Shown here: positions 16,588 to 25,618 of the stretch, piece after piece | Position numbering within the stretch: position 1 is the stretch's first letter | Layout: every line of letters starts with the position of its first letter | NCBI RefSeq assembly: GCF_025567315.1 | Contig: NZ_JAOQJE010000001.1 | Location: forward strand, 372,001 to 436,000 | Length of the DNA: 64,000 nucleotides | Direction: 5' to 3' | From: Agathobaculum ammoniilyticum | GTDB lineage: Bacteria; Bacillota; Clostridia; Oscillospirales; Butyricicoccaceae | Translations under genes and position numbers: made by a program | The notes under the pieces: generated by a model | What the model saw: only the letters and a program-made list of their open reading frames with translations | Database searches by the model: none | What the model was told of the DNA's origin: nothing

Positions 16588-17919
16588 ATGCAAATCAGAC
16601 TTTCCGATCACTTCAGTTACCGAAAGCTGCTGCGCTTCACCCTTCCATCCATCGTCATGATGATCGTCGCTTCCATTTACAGCGTGGTCGACGGGCTCTT
16701 TGTCTCCAATCTTGTAGGGGATCTGGCGCTTTCAGCGGTCAATATTATTTTCCCCGCCACCATGATCATCGGCGCGGCCGGATTCATGCTCGGCACGGGC
16801 GGCAGCGCGATCGTCGCGCGCACGCTGGGCGAGGGCGACCATGAGCTGGCCAACCGCTATTTCTCCATGATTATTTACAGCGTAATCATCTTAGGCGTAA
16901 TCCTGTCCGTCGCCTGCGCGATTTTTATTGAGCCGATCGCGAGGCTGTCCGGCGCCAGCGACCTGCTGATGGACGATTGTATTGCATACGGCCGCATCAT
17001 GATGCTCGGCAGTGCAGCGTTTATGCTGCAGGTTTCGTTCCAAAGCTTTTTGGTCGTTGCGGAAAAGCCGCACATGGGGCTTGTGCTGTCCATCTCGGCC
17101 GGCCTGACCAACATGGTGCTCGACTATGTGTTTATCGCCGTTTTTGAGATGGGCGTTGTAGGCGCGGCGCTGGCCACGGTGGCAGGATACTGTGTCGGCG
17201 GTCTGATCCCGCTGGTCTACTTTTTCCGTGCGTCTCCCGACCGTCTGTGTCTGTCCAAAACGCAGTTTTATCCCAAGGAGTTCCTACACACCTGCACCAA
17301 CGGCTCCTCCGAGCTGATGAGCAATATCTCCGCCTCCATCGTGGGTATCCTGTTCAATATCCAGCTCATGCGGATCATCGGCGAGGCGGGCGTAGCGGCG
17401 CATTCGGTCATGATGTATGTGGATTTCGTCTTTATTGCTGCGTTCCTCGGCTTTTCGGTCGGCAGCGCGCCAATCGTCAGCTATCATTACGGCGCTGCCA
17501 ACCACAGCGAGCTGAAAAATGTTTTCCGCAAAAGCATCACCATCATCGCGGTCACCTCGGTCGTCATGGTGCTGATTTCCGAACTGCTCAGCCGCCCCCT
17601 GTCCTTTGCCTTTGTGGGGTACGACGCCGACCTGCTTGATATGACGGTACATGGCTTCCGCTTGTTTGCACTCTGTTACTTTTTCTGCGGCATCAACATC
17701 TACGCCTCCGCGTTTTTTACCGCGCTCTCCAACGGCATCATTTCCGCATTTATCTCGTTCATGCGCTCCCTGGTGCTGCGCGGCGGCTTGGTTCTTCTCA
17801 TGCCGATCTGGCTCGGCCTGGACGGCGTATGGACCTCGGTCATCGCCGCTGAGGCGCTCGGCGCCTGCATTGCCGTGTGCTTTTTCATGATGCAGCGGCA
17901 CAAATACCATTACCTGTAA
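16588..17919 (+). CDS. MATE-family efflux transporter
   Basis: 443 residues with twelve membrane segments in two similar halves. Members export drugs or metabolites in exchange for Na+ or H+. The N-terminal segment (YRKLLRFTLPSIVMMI), VDGLFVSNLVG and the GTGGSAIVAR loop are typical of the clostridial MATE branch. ATG 16588 follows GGAGGA, which overlaps the marR stop, so translation is coupled. Substrate unknown. Confidence 0.92.
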   Translation: MQIRLSDHFSYRKLLRFTLPSIVMMIVASIYSVVDGLFVSNLVGDLALSAVNIIFPATMIIGAAGFMLGTGGSAIVARTLGEGDHELANRYFSMIIYSVIILGVILSVACAIFIEPIARLSGASDLLMDDCIAYGRIMMLGSAAFMLQVSFQSFLVVAEKPHMGLVLSISAGLTNMVLDYVFIAVFEMGVVGAALATVAGYCVGGLIPLVYFFRASPDRLCLSKTQFYPKEFLHTCTNGSSELMSNISASIVGILFNIQLMRIIGEAGVAAHSVMMYVDFVFIAAFLGFSVGSAPIVSYHYGAANHSELKNVFRKSITIIAVTSVVMVLISELLSRPLSFAFVGYDADLLDMTVHGFRLFALCYFFCGINIYASAFFTALSNGIISAFISFMRSLVLRGGLVLLMPIWLGLDGVWTSVIAAEALGACIAVCFFMMQRHKYHYL

Positions 17920-17935
17920 GGCAGCATTTCCATAC

Positions 17936-17975
17936 AGCAGAACAGAGGGGACGAAAGTCCCCTCTGTTCTGCTTC
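17936..17975. terminator. Intrinsic terminator after the MATE gene
   Basis: A perfect 17-bp stem (17936-17952 with 17957-17973) closed by a GAAA tetraloop. The T-run is weak, so it is called mainly on stem strength and position between convergent genes. Confidence 0.75.
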
Positions 17976-18004
17976 TTCATGGTAATATGCGCCCATATGT
18001 CCGT

Positions 18005-18565
18005 TCACACCAGAATTTCAAATATCCCCAGCCCGACCATCAGCAGATTAGCCACGGGTTCGGCTAACCATCCGATTGTGCCGCCTTCCCGCAGGCCGCC
18101 GATCCAATTCCCGCCGAAAAAGAACAGCAGGCTGCATAAAAAGGCGCAGGCCGCCGTTGGAACGAGCCGCATGCCGGTAATGCTGGCGCCCACGCCAAGC
18201 CCAATGTTGTTTACCGCCAGCGCCGCGCCCAAAAGCAGGGTGCTTTTCAGCGTCAATGCACGCGGAACACGCTCCCTGCCATCCTTTCCCTTTTGGGAAA
18301 ACCAGGGCCGCAGTAGGCTGAACAGTCCGATGCCCATGATAATACCGCCACCCAATACATTTTCAAACCGGTCAGGCAGCACCGGCAGGAGCATCCGCCC
18401 TAAAATCATGGAGCAGACTGTCCCCGCGAGTGACAGCAGAGCCACCACAAGATTGGATTTCCAGTCGACCTTTATTTTCCGCAACCCATAGGATAACCCC
18501 ACGACCAGGCTGTCCGCGCTTGCCGCTGCGGAAAAAGCCAAAACCGAAAGCATCTGTATCCGCAC
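18005..18565 (-). CDS. ytaF: YtaF/MntP-like membrane protein
   Basis: 186 residues with six membrane segments. The start region with ASADSLVVGLSYGLRKIK and the later LAVNNIGLGVGASITG repeat of the same pattern match YtaF, a sporulation-associated relative of the MntP manganese exporter in Firmicutes. The conserved membrane aspartate and asparagine are in these two repeats. The frame is open to 18646, but the GTG at 18565 has AAAGGGTG just upstream and begins right before the first membrane segment. Function of YtaF is not established. Confidence 0.8.
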   Translation of the reverse strand: MRIQMLSVLAFSAAASADSLVVGLSYGLRKIKVDWKSNLVVALLSLAGTVCSMILGRMLLPVLPDRFENVLGGGIIMGIGLFSLLRPWFSQKGKDGRERVPRALTLKSTLLLGAALAVNNIGLGVGASITGMRLVPTAACAFLCSLLFFFGGNWIGGLREGGTIGWLAEPVANLLMVGLGIFEILV

Positions 18566-18642
18566 AAAAACACCCTTTCCCGAAAAACGCAATACGCTTC
18601 CGTAAGGCATTTTATTGCGGAACGAACCGATCGGTTCCTTCC

Positions 18643-19500
18643 TCACTTTTTCCGGATAAACTCCTTAGGATTGCGCCCAAATTCCCGTTTGAACGCCTTG
18701 ATAAAATTGGAGTAATCGTTAAACCCGCACTGCATGCAGGCGGTCATGACCGGCACCCCCTCGCACAGCATGTTGCGCGCAACCGTCAGGCGCTTCTTTA
18801 TAATGAATTGATAGAGCGTCAGCCCCGTATAGAGCTTAAATTGATGCGCCAGATAGGATTTGCTGATAAAAAACACGTCCGCCAAACGGTCAAGTGTCAA
18901 ATTATCCGAAAAATAATCGTTAATATAGGCCACGACCTCGTTTATTTTTTCATTTTCCGTGACATCCTTTCGAATAGCGTCCGGCGTGGCAAAATAGGCG
19001 CGATTGAGGTAAACCAGAAATTCCAGCAGGTAGATTGCCGAAAGCGTGCCGCTTCCGAACTCCTCCTCGTCCCGACTGTGCAGCATTTTTTCGCAGATCC
19101 CTTTCAGCCGCGAAAGCACATTGCTCTCCGGCCGGATCAGCTTGTACTTTTTCTGGCTCGCATCCGTAAAGCAAGCGGTCAGGTCCGCGCCTTTCCCCGC
19201 AGTCTGCGCCAGGAAATCCGGATGGATCCAGATCACAAAGCGTTCATACGGCCTGCCTTTTCGAATGTCCGGCTTGTGAATATCCCGATTATCCGTGAGC
19301 AGGATATCCCCCGGCCGCAGCTGATAGGTGCGGCCTTCGATGCTGTAGGACACCTCGCCGGACAGGAAAAAGAAAATCTCATAGAACGCATGCTCATGGA
19401 AATCCACCTCGGGAGGAACAACGTCCAGATAGTGATAGCATTCAAAATCCGTCCGCTCCATCGTTTGTCTTTGAGTAAAAATATCTTTATGCAAATCCAA
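18643..19500 (-). CDS. AraC-family regulator, cupin sensor domain
   Basis: About 285 residues. The N-terminal half is a cupin-like sugar-binding domain (with FHEHAFYEIFFFLSGE and LRPGDILLTD); the C-terminal half has two helix-turn-helix units, including LTLDRLADVFFISKSYLAHQF and the second near the end (FNDYSNFIKAFKREFG). The start is a TTG: two adjacent TTG codons (19503, 19500) lie after GGGGAGGAG and no ATG is available. It is divergent from uxaC with about 170 bases between, so it is the likely activator of the hexuronate genes. Confidence 0.88.
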   Translation of the reverse strand: MDLHKDIFTQRQTMERTDFECYHYLDVVPPEVDFHEHAFYEIFFFLSGEVSYSIEGRTYQLRPGDILLTDNRDIHKPDIRKGRPYERFVIWIHPDFLAQTAGKGADLTACFTDASQKKYKLIRPESNVLSRLKGICEKMLHSRDEEEFGSGTLSAIYLLEFLVYLNRAYFATPDAIRKDVTENEKINEVVAYINDYFSDNLTLDRLADVFFISKSYLAHQFKLYTGLTLYQFIIKKRLTVARNMLCEGVPVMTACMQCGFNDYSNFIKAFKREFGRNPKEFIRKK

Positions 19501-19671
19501 CAATTTCTCCTCCCCTCTTTTGTATGTGTTTATATTATATAGCAATATTCACCATATTTCAAGCAGGATATCCCGAGAATCGACTTTTGCAAAACGGTAT
19601 AATAAGAGTACAAAAAGAGGGAAAAAGAAATCATTTCCCCGATATTATATTCAGAAAGAGAGGTTTTACAG

Positions 19672-21075
19672 ATGCAAGGTTTCATTCACGACGATTTCCT
19701 CCTGACCACAGAGCCCGCACGCAGGCTGTATCACGAGCATGCGGAGCGCATGCCGATTTTCGATTATCACTGCCACCTCAGCCCGGCAGAGATCTACGAA
19801 AACAAGCAGTTCTCGGATATCGGCGAGGCCTGGCTTGCGGGGGACCACTACAAGTGGCGTGTCCTGCGCGCAAACGCCGTGCCGGAGAAATACGTCACCG
19901 GAAACGCCAGCTATCGGGACAAGTTCGACCGCTTCGCTGCGATTATGCCCTGCCTCATTGGGAACCCCATTTATCACTGGTCCCATCTGGAGCTCAAGCG
20001 CTTCTTCGGCATTGACGAGCTGCTGAGCAGCCAAACCGCCGATTCGGTGTGGGAGCGCGCGAACAGCAAGCTGAAAAGTCCGGATGGCGCGGCACGGTCC
20101 CTGATCTCTGAAAGTAATGTACGCGCCCTTTGTACGACGGACGATCCGGTTGATGACCTGCGCTACCATCGTCTGCTGGCGGAGGACAACAGCTTTACAA
20201 CCAAGGTGCTGCCTACCTTCCGTCCGGAAAAAGCGCTGGATATCCTTTCCGCTGGCTATCCCGCCTATCTGCAGAAGCTGGGCGCCGCGTCCGGAATTTA
20301 CGTCCGCACGCTTGACGACGTCAAGCAGGCGCTGGCCGCCCGTGTAGAGTATTTTGCCTCATGCGGCTGCCGCCTATCCGACCATTCGTTCGGCGCGCCC
20401 GATTTCACCGTCTGGGATGAAGGCGCGGCGGAGGAGGCCATGTCCAAGGCGCTGGCCGGCGAGCAGCTGCTCGATTACGAGGTCGCGGCCTATCAGTCGG
20501 CTATCATGGACTTCCTGGGCGGCCTGTATGCGGACAAGGGCTTTGCTATGCAGCTCCATATCGGCGCGATCCGCAATCTGAACACGCAGCGCTTCCGCTC
20601 GATCGGCGTGGATATCGGCTGCGACTCGATTGGCGATACCATCCCCGCCGCTTCGCTCGCCGCCCTACTCGACCGTATGGCGGTACGCGGCAAGCTGCCC
20701 CGCACCATCCTCTACACGCTCAACGCAGCGGACAACGACAAGCTCATTGCCGCAGCGGGCTGCTTCCAGGACGAAAGCACGGCGGGCAAAATCCAGTTCG
20801 GTTCCGCCTGGTGGTTCAACGATCATTTCGACGGTATGACCGCCCAACTCAAGAGCCTAGCCAATATTGGCGTGCTCAGCCGCTTTGTCGGCATGCTCAC
20901 GGACAGCCGTTCGTTCCTTTCCTATCCGCGCCACGAATATTTCCGCCGCGTGCTGTGCGAGCTGGTCGGCGGATGGATTGCCTCCGGCATGGCGCCCGCG
21001 GATTACGACGGTATCGGCAAAATCATTGAGGATATCTGCTTCAATAATATCTGGCAGTATATCGGGCTGGAATAA
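19672..21075 (+). CDS. uxaC: Glucuronate isomerase
   Basis: 467 residues. UxaC converts glucuronate to fructuronate and galacturonate to tagaturonate, the first step of hexuronate breakdown. The metal-binding HxH lies in IFDYHCHLSP (about 25-34) of the amidohydrolase-like fold; the middle HIGAIRNLN and the C-terminal DSRSFLSYPRHEYFRR segments are family marks. A TATAAT lies at 19598-19603 without a good -35, fitting activator-dependent control by the divergent AraC gene. The TRAP transporter genes follow in the same operon. The later enzymes (UxaB/UxuB, UxaA/UxuA) are not in the window. Confidence 0.96.
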   Translation: MQGFIHDDFLLTTEPARRLYHEHAERMPIFDYHCHLSPAEIYENKQFSDIGEAWLAGDHYKWRVLRANAVPEKYVTGNASYRDKFDRFAAIMPCLIGNPIYHWSHLELKRFFGIDELLSSQTADSVWERANSKLKSPDGAARSLISESNVRALCTTDDPVDDLRYHRLLAEDNSFTTKVLPTFRPEKALDILSAGYPAYLQKLGAASGIYVRTLDDVKQALAARVEYFASCGCRLSDHSFGAPDFTVWDEGAAEEAMSKALAGEQLLDYEVAAYQSAIMDFLGGLYADKGFAMQLHIGAIRNLNTQRFRSIGVDIGCDSIGDTIPAASLAALLDRMAVRGKLPRTILYTLNAADNDKLIAAAGCFQDESTAGKIQFGSAWWFNDHFDGMTAQLKSLANIGVLSRFVGMLTDSRSFLSYPRHEYFRRVLCELVGGWIASGMAPADYDGIGKIIEDICFNNIWQYIGLE

Positions 21076-21119
21076 GTGCATTATCTTGCGGCAACTGAAA
21101 GAATAAAAGGGAGACGCTT

Positions 21120-22154
21120 ATGAAAAAAAGATTTCGTGCGGCGGCGCTGGCATTGTCTGCAACGCTGATGCTCGGCGCGCTCGCAGGCTGCGGTAACAGT
21201 TCGGCCGCAGACCAGCGGGAAATCATCCGAATTGGTCACAACCAATCCACCAACCATCCGACGCATCTTGCGCTTGTTGCTTTTGAGGAGTTCATCGAAA
21301 GCAAGCTCGGCGACAAGTATGACGTCGAGGTTTTCCCCAGCGAGCTGCTCGGCTCGCAGAACGAAATGGTGCAGTTGACCCAGACGGGCGCCATCAACTT
21401 CTGTGTGGCCAGCAATTCCTTGCTGGAAACCTTCAGCGATAACTACACACTGTTCAACCTACCTTACCTGTTCGCCTCCAGCGAAGCGTACCACGCCTCT
21501 ATGGACGACGAAGCCATTACCGGCCCGATTTTCGAATCCACCAAACAGGCGGGCTTTGAGGCCGTGACCTGGCTGGATGCGGGTACGCGCAACTTCTATA
21601 CGGTCGATAAGCCGATCGAGACCCCCGCCGACCTGAAAGGCCTGAAGATCCGCGTGCAGCAATCCCCCACCAACGTGCAGATGATGAGCCTGCTGGGTGG
21701 CTCCGCCACCCCGATGGGCTTCGGCGATGTTTACACCGCGCTCCAGTCCAAGATCATCGACGGGGCGGAAAATAACGAAATGGCCCTGACCGACAACGGT
21801 CACGGCGACGTGTGCAAATATTATTCCTACGACATGCACCAGATGATACCGGATATCCTGATCGGCAATATCGCATTCCTTGACGGGCTGAGCGAGGAGG
21901 AGCGCGCGGTCTTCGACGAGGGCTTCGAGCTGGTCAACCAGGTTCAGCGGGAAGAGTGGGTAACCGCGGTCGAAAACGCTAAGGACCGCGCGGAAAACGA
22001 GCAGGGTGTCCATTTCATCTATCCCGACACGGCGCCATTCCAGGTGGCCTGCGCGCCGATGCACGACGCCATGCTCGAGCAATACCCTGACCTGAAGCCT
22101 ATTTATGACGCAATACAGGCTTATAACAAGCAGTACCCGTCGACTGAGTCCTGA
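21120..22154 (+). CDS. TRAP transporter substrate-binding lipoprotein (DctP family)
   Basis: 344 residues. Signal peptide with lipobox LAGC at Cys24, so it is anchored on the outer face of the membrane. The DctP fold shows IGHNQSTNHPTHLAL at the start, the conserved arginine in LKGLKIRVQQSPTN that clamps the substrate carboxylate, and the DGAENNEMAL segment. It sits 44 bases after uxaC and ahead of the two permease genes. The context suggests glucuronate or galacturonate as substrate. Confidence 0.94.
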   Translation: MKKRFRAAALALSATLMLGALAGCGNSSAADQREIIRIGHNQSTNHPTHLALVAFEEFIESKLGDKYDVEVFPSELLGSQNEMVQLTQTGAINFCVASNSLLETFSDNYTLFNLPYLFASSEAYHASMDDEAITGPIFESTKQAGFEAVTWLDAGTRNFYTVDKPIETPADLKGLKIRVQQSPTNVQMMSLLGGSATPMGFGDVYTALQSKIIDGAENNEMALTDNGHGDVCKYYSYDMHQMIPDILIGNIAFLDGLSEEERAVFDEGFELVNQVQREEWVTAVENAKDRAENEQGVHFIYPDTAPFQVACAPMHDAMLEQYPDLKPIYDAIQAYNKQYPSTES

Positions 22155-22170
22155 GGGAGGTGTCAGAAAA

Positions 22171-22662
22171 ATGAAAGCGCTGAGAAATGTACTCACCAAA
22201 CTGCTCAATGTGCTTGCCGGCGTAAGCTTTATCGCAATGGTCGTCCTGACCTGCTGGCAGGTCTTCACCCGCTATGTGCTGCAGGATCCCTCTCCCTGGT
22301 CTGAGGAGCTGGTTTCCTACCTGTTTGCTTGGGCCAGCCTTTTGGGCGCGTCCCTAATTACGGGCGAGCGCGGCCATATGAATATCCCGATCGTCGTAGA
22401 GCGCGTGGGCGCGGGCATGCAGAAAACGCTCGGTATCCTCGGCGAGCTGGTCGCCTTTGCTTTCTCCGCCATCATTCTGGTTTATGGCGGCGTGCAGATC
22501 TCCCAGCTTGCCTTGGGACAGATGACCTCGTCGCTCGGCATCGCTGTCGGCGTATTCTATGTCGTGCTTCCCCTTTGCGGCGTGTTGAACATGATCTATA
22601 CCGTGTTGAATATTGCCGATATCTGCAAAAACGGCACAGAAACAAAACAGGAGGGGGCATAA
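22171..22662 (+). CDS. TRAP transporter small permease (DctQ family)
   Basis: 163 residues with four membrane segments and the WSEELVSYLFAWASLLGA segment typical of DctQ. It forms the membrane complex with the large permease. ATG 22171 follows GGGAGGTG; the longer frame would overlap the upstream gene. It lies 16 bases after the binding protein. Confidence 0.93.
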   Translation: MKALRNVLTKLLNVLAGVSFIAMVVLTCWQVFTRYVLQDPSPWSEELVSYLFAWASLLGASLITGERGHMNIPIVVERVGAGMQKTLGILGELVAFAFSAIILVYGGVQISQLALGQMTSSLGIAVGVFYVVLPLCGVLNMIYTVLNIADICKNGTETKQEGA

Positions 22663-22665
22663 ACT

Positions 22666-23967
22666 ATGGCTATTGAATCCTTGCTGATTATCATCGGCGT
22701 GCTGGCAGTACTGCTAATCGTCGGCGTACCGATCTCGTATTCCATTGGTATCGCGTCCCTAGTCGCGATTTTGCAGACCGTTTCGCTTGACGTATCGGTC
22801 GTTACCGGCGCACAGCGTATCTTTGTCGGCATGAGTAAATTCAGCCTGACCGCAATTCCTTTCTTTATCCTCGCCGGCAACCTGATGAACCAGGGCGGCA
22901 TCGCTAAACGCCTGGTGGATTTTGTTATGGCGATACTGGGCAAGCTACCCGGCGCGTTGCTCGTGACCAATATCGGCGCCAACGCGCTGTTCGGCGCGAT
23001 CTCGGGTTCCGCTTCCGCGGCGGCCGCTGCGGTCGGCAGCATGGTGGAAAAAGGCGAAGAGGAGCAGGGCTACGACAAGGCGCTCTGCGCCGCCACGAAC
23101 GGCGCTTCCGCCCCGTCCGGCCTTTTGATTCCCCCGTCCAACGCACTGATTACCTATTCTCTTGCCGCGGGCGGCACCTCTGTAGCCGCTCTGTTCCTGG
23201 CGGGCTATATCCCCGGCATCATTTGGGCGCTCTGCTGTATGGTTGTTGCCGTAATCATCGCTACCAAAAAAGGTTATAAAGGCATCCCAGGAAAATTTGA
23301 CTGGAAAAACCTTGGCGTTGCGACATTACGCGCCATTCCTTCGCTTTCTCTGATCGTTGTTGTCATCGGCGGTATCGTCGGCGGCATCTTCACCGCAACC
23401 GAAGGCTCGGCCATCGCGGTCGTCTACGCACTGATCCTGGGCATCTGTTACCGCAACATCACCTTAAAATCCTTCTGGAACATTGTTGTGGACAGTGCGA
23501 AAATGAGCGGCATGGTCGTCTTCCTGATCGGCGTATCCAACATTCTCGGCTGGGTCATGGCATTCACCCAGATCCCGCAGGCAATCTCCGAGGCCCTGCT
23601 CGGCCTGACGCAGAACCCCATCATCATCCTGCTGATCATGAACGTCATCCTGCTCATTGCCGGTACGTTCATGGACGTTACGCCGGCGATCCTGATTTTC
23701 ACGCCGCTGTTCCTGCCGGTTGTCAAGACCTTTGGTATGGATCCTGTACAGTTCGGCCTGATTTTGGTCTACAACCTGTGCATCGGCAATATCACTCCGC
23801 CAGTCGGCAACACGCTTTTCGTCGCAATCAAGGTAGGACGATCGACGCTATCCGGCGTCATGCCCTATATGCTATGGTATTACGTCGCTATTTTGGTCGG
23901 CCTGTTGCTGGTCACTTATGTTCCTTTCATCAGTTTGGGACTGCCTATGGCCGCCGGCTTGCTATAA
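22666..23967 (+). CDS. TRAP transporter large permease (DctM family)
   Basis: 433 residues with about twelve membrane segments. Family marks are AIPFFILAGNLMNQGGIAKR, SGSASAAAAAVGSM and the PPVGNTLFVA region near the C-terminus. It drives substrate uptake with a sodium gradient. It starts 3 bases after the small permease gene and is the last gene of the uxaC operon. Confidence 0.95.
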   Translation: MAIESLLIIIGVLAVLLIVGVPISYSIGIASLVAILQTVSLDVSVVTGAQRIFVGMSKFSLTAIPFFILAGNLMNQGGIAKRLVDFVMAILGKLPGALLVTNIGANALFGAISGSASAAAAAVGSMVEKGEEEQGYDKALCAATNGASAPSGLLIPPSNALITYSLAAGGTSVAALFLAGYIPGIIWALCCMVVAVIIATKKGYKGIPGKFDWKNLGVATLRAIPSLSLIVVVIGGIVGGIFTATEGSAIAVVYALILGICYRNITLKSFWNIVVDSAKMSGMVVFLIGVSNILGWVMAFTQIPQAISEALLGLTQNPIIILLIMNVILLIAGTFMDVTPAILIFTPLFLPVVKTFGMDPVQFGLILVYNLCIGNITPPVGNTLFVAIKVGRSTLSGVMPYMLWYYVAILVGLLLVTYVPFISLGLPMAAGLL

Positions 23968-23971
23968 ACGG

Positions 23972-24016
23972 AAAAAAACAGAAAACCGCGGAAAACCGTG
24001 GTTTTCTGTTTTTTAT
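23972..24016. terminator. Intrinsic terminator after the uxaC-TRAP operon
   Basis: A 20-bp stem with one G-T pair (23972-23991 with 23996-24015), an AAAA loop, A-run and T-run ends. Confidence 0.92.
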
Positions 24017-24017
24017 T

Positions 24018-24413
24018 TTATACCTCCGAGAGCTTTTCCAAAAGCTCGGACTGGATGCGCAGCCGGATATCGATTATCTCGCCGCGCTTTTCCTGGGAGA
24101 GTTCCTCGCCGCCTGCTGCCGTTCCATCGGCGGCAGACGCCTCCGCACTGCCCCGTGTTTTTCCCGTTCCTGTGTTCAGGCGACGCTCGGAGAGCTGCGC
24201 GATTTCGCTTACCGGCAGCATATCCTTCCGCCTGCCGCGTCGGTCAAGCAAGCCTTTTGGACCCTCGGCCTCAAACTTCCGCAGCCATCCATAAATCTGA
24301 TAATAGGAAACATGGTATTCTTTTATTGTCAGTGCATAGTCTTTTCCATGCGCGATGCAGTAGCTTACAATTTCTATCCGCTCTTCCAACGTGGTTTTTC
24401 TTCCCTTTTCCAT
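24018..24413 (-). pseudogene. Orphan IS3-type OrfA-like protein (transposase fragment)
   Basis: 131 residues. The first 60 are a helix-turn-helix of the IS3/IS150 OrfA kind (TLEERIEIVSYCIAHGKDYA, then YYQIYGWLRKFEAEG and LLDRRGRRK). The rest is polar with a short helical end (IQSELLEKLSEV). An active IS3 element would carry an overlapping orfB with the DDE catalytic domain; here the gene runs straight into the terminator of the uxaC operon and no orfB follows. I see no terminal repeats. It is either the remnant of an element or a domesticated DNA-binding protein. The start follows AAAGGGTGG. Confidence 0.6.
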
Positions 24414-24613
24414 ACGACCACCCTTTCGACTTAGCTTTTCTTCTTAATACAGATAGTTGCACGCAGCCGCACAAAAGAGGGGCTGATTCCACAAACGCCG
24501 TCTTAACACCGGCAGCCGCTTCTCTAATATTCCGAACAGACTGCGGATATCCGCTTCCTGACACAACACTGGTTTGAAGTATGCGGCCGCATTTGCACCG
24601 CTCTATCCAGTTG

Positions 24614-24759
24614 CAAAAAATGAGCAGGACCTCAAGGTGGGAGGGCCTGCTCATTCTATCAGGAAAGGCGGCGCACCCTCCCCAATCATCTAAACTGCTG
24701 CGAATAAATAGAAACCGCAAAGGGGTTCTATGACAGACTCCACCGCTTATCCCAGCGGT
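24614..24759 (-). ncRNA. Candidate structured small RNA with own promoter and terminator
   Basis: The minus strand shows an extended -10 promoter (separate entry), then about 145 bases with three hairpins: 24742-24759 (6-bp arms), 24709-24730 (7 pairs with one bulge), and a final 10-bp stem (24619-24628 with 24646-24655) followed by six T, which is an intrinsic terminator on this strand. The terminator loop contains CCCTCCCACC, a C-rich, anti-Shine-Dalgarno-like stretch seen in many Firmicutes trans-acting RNAs. A GGGAGGG stretch upstream (about 24678-24684) could pair with it, so an attenuator is the alternative. No convincing reading frame runs through it. I cannot assign an Rfam family. 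Confidence 0.5.
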
Positions 24760-24762
24760 ACA

Positions 24763-24791
24763 AAAATAGCATCAATAAAACAGCAAGTCAA
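24763..24791 (-). promoter_or_regulatory. Predicted promoter of the small RNA
   Basis: On the minus strand, TTGACT (24786-24791) and TATTTT (24763-24768) are 17 bases apart, with TGC just before the -10, an extended -10 form. Confidence 0.5.
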
Positions 24792-25043
24792 GCGACCTTA
24801 AGGAAATTGGCAGGTTAGCCGCATTTCTATACGGTATCTTAACGACCGTTTTTCCCTCTTTTTTCATCGCGCTGTGAAAGAGTAAACGCCTTCCCTTTCC
24901 TGCAAGCACCACTTGGCTGCCCAACCTTTTACAGTTTTGCGCAAACAAACAAATTTTTTTTATCGCAGATCACCAATTACGTGCAATATATCACTAAATA
25001 AACAAAAAAAATTTATATATTTATACAAATTGCATAAAACACC
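24792..25043. other. Non-coding, AT-rich gap upstream of ridA
   Basis: No gene is supported here. The last 100 bases are strongly AT-rich with runs of A and T, consistent with an upstream promoter element for ridA. The stretch 24414-24613 on the other side of the small RNA also holds no supported gene; a 149-codon frame across 24271-24720 on the minus strand has no ribosome site and overlaps the orfA fragment out of frame. Confidence 0.5.
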
Positions 25044-25072
25044 TTGACAAATAATTCTCCTCATAATAAAAT
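25044..25072 (+). promoter_or_regulatory. Predicted strong promoter of the ridA-tnaA operon
   Basis: TTGACA (25044-25049), 17-base spacer, TAAAAT (25067-25072), preceded by an AT-rich tract. The transcript would start about 30 bases before ridA, so there is no room for a TnaC-like leader peptide. Confidence 0.8.
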
Positions 25073-25105
25073 AATCTCAGAAAAAACGAAGGAGGAGGGT
25101 GAAAG

Positions 25106-25483
25106 ATGAAAAAGGAGATAAATACGGAACGGGCGCCGGCGGCGATCGGGCCGTATGCACAGGCGGTAGCGGTGGATGGGCTGGTGATCACATCGGGCCA
25201 GCTGCCGATCGACCCGTCGACAGGAAGCTTTCCGGAAGGGATCGCAGAGCAGACGAGACAGTCTCTGACGAACGTCAAGGCGATACTTGCGGAAGCGGGG
25301 GTCGGGATGGACCGCGTGATTAAGACCACGGTGTTCCTGAGCGACATGAACAACTTCGGTGCCATGAACGAGGTATACGCCACCTTCTTTGGTGAAGGCG
25401 GTTACCCAGCCCGTTCGGCGGTCGAGGTGGCGCGCCTGCCGAAGGACGCCCTGGTAGAGATCGAAGTCATCGCGGCCCTGTAA
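25106..25483 (+). CDS. ridA: RidA-family imine deaminase
   Basis: 125 residues. RidA hydrolyses reactive 2-aminoacrylate and related enamines/imines released by PLP enzymes. Family marks are APAAIGPYAQAV (10-21), SGQLPIDP (32-39) and the C-terminal YPARSAVEVARLP with the arginine that binds the substrate carboxylate. Good GGAGG site. It is the first gene of an operon with a beta-eliminating tryptophanase-like enzyme that makes exactly this intermediate, which gives it a clear job: speeding 2-aminoacrylate to pyruvate plus ammonia. Confidence 0.95.
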   Translation: MKKEINTERAPAAIGPYAQAVAVDGLVITSGQLPIDPSTGSFPEGIAEQTRQSLTNVKAILAEAGVGMDRVIKTTVFLSDMNNFGAMNEVYATFFGEGGYPARSAVEVARLPKDALVEIEVIAAL

Positions 25484-25618
25484 GCGTTTTCCCCCTGTTC
25501 CCCTTGTAAGGTACTGTCCGCCAGTCGCGACGCCGGAGACGCAGGCCGGCATACGATGACCGGGGTATCCTCTAACAAAAGGCGCATACCGCGCCGTGAT
25601 CAATTGGAGGTAATAAAT

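Noticed and set aside
19561..19620. Catabolite-response (cre) site ahead of uxaC
   Set aside because: TTGCAAAACGGTATAA is one base too long at the core to fit the consensus.
24614..24690. T-box riboswitch in the small-RNA region
   Set aside because: GAGGGTGCGCCGCC looks a little like the T-box sequence, but the TGG that pairs with tRNA is missing and no synthetase or amino-acid gene follows on that strand.
24271..24720. A 149-codon protein on the minus strand
   Set aside because: It starts before the small-RNA terminator, has no ribosome site, no motif, and overlaps the better supported orfA frame.
25484..25618. TnaC-like leader peptide ahead of the lyase
   Set aside because: The short frame running from 25556 joins the lyase gene in frame and has no tryptophan; there is no stop and no boxA-like signal.
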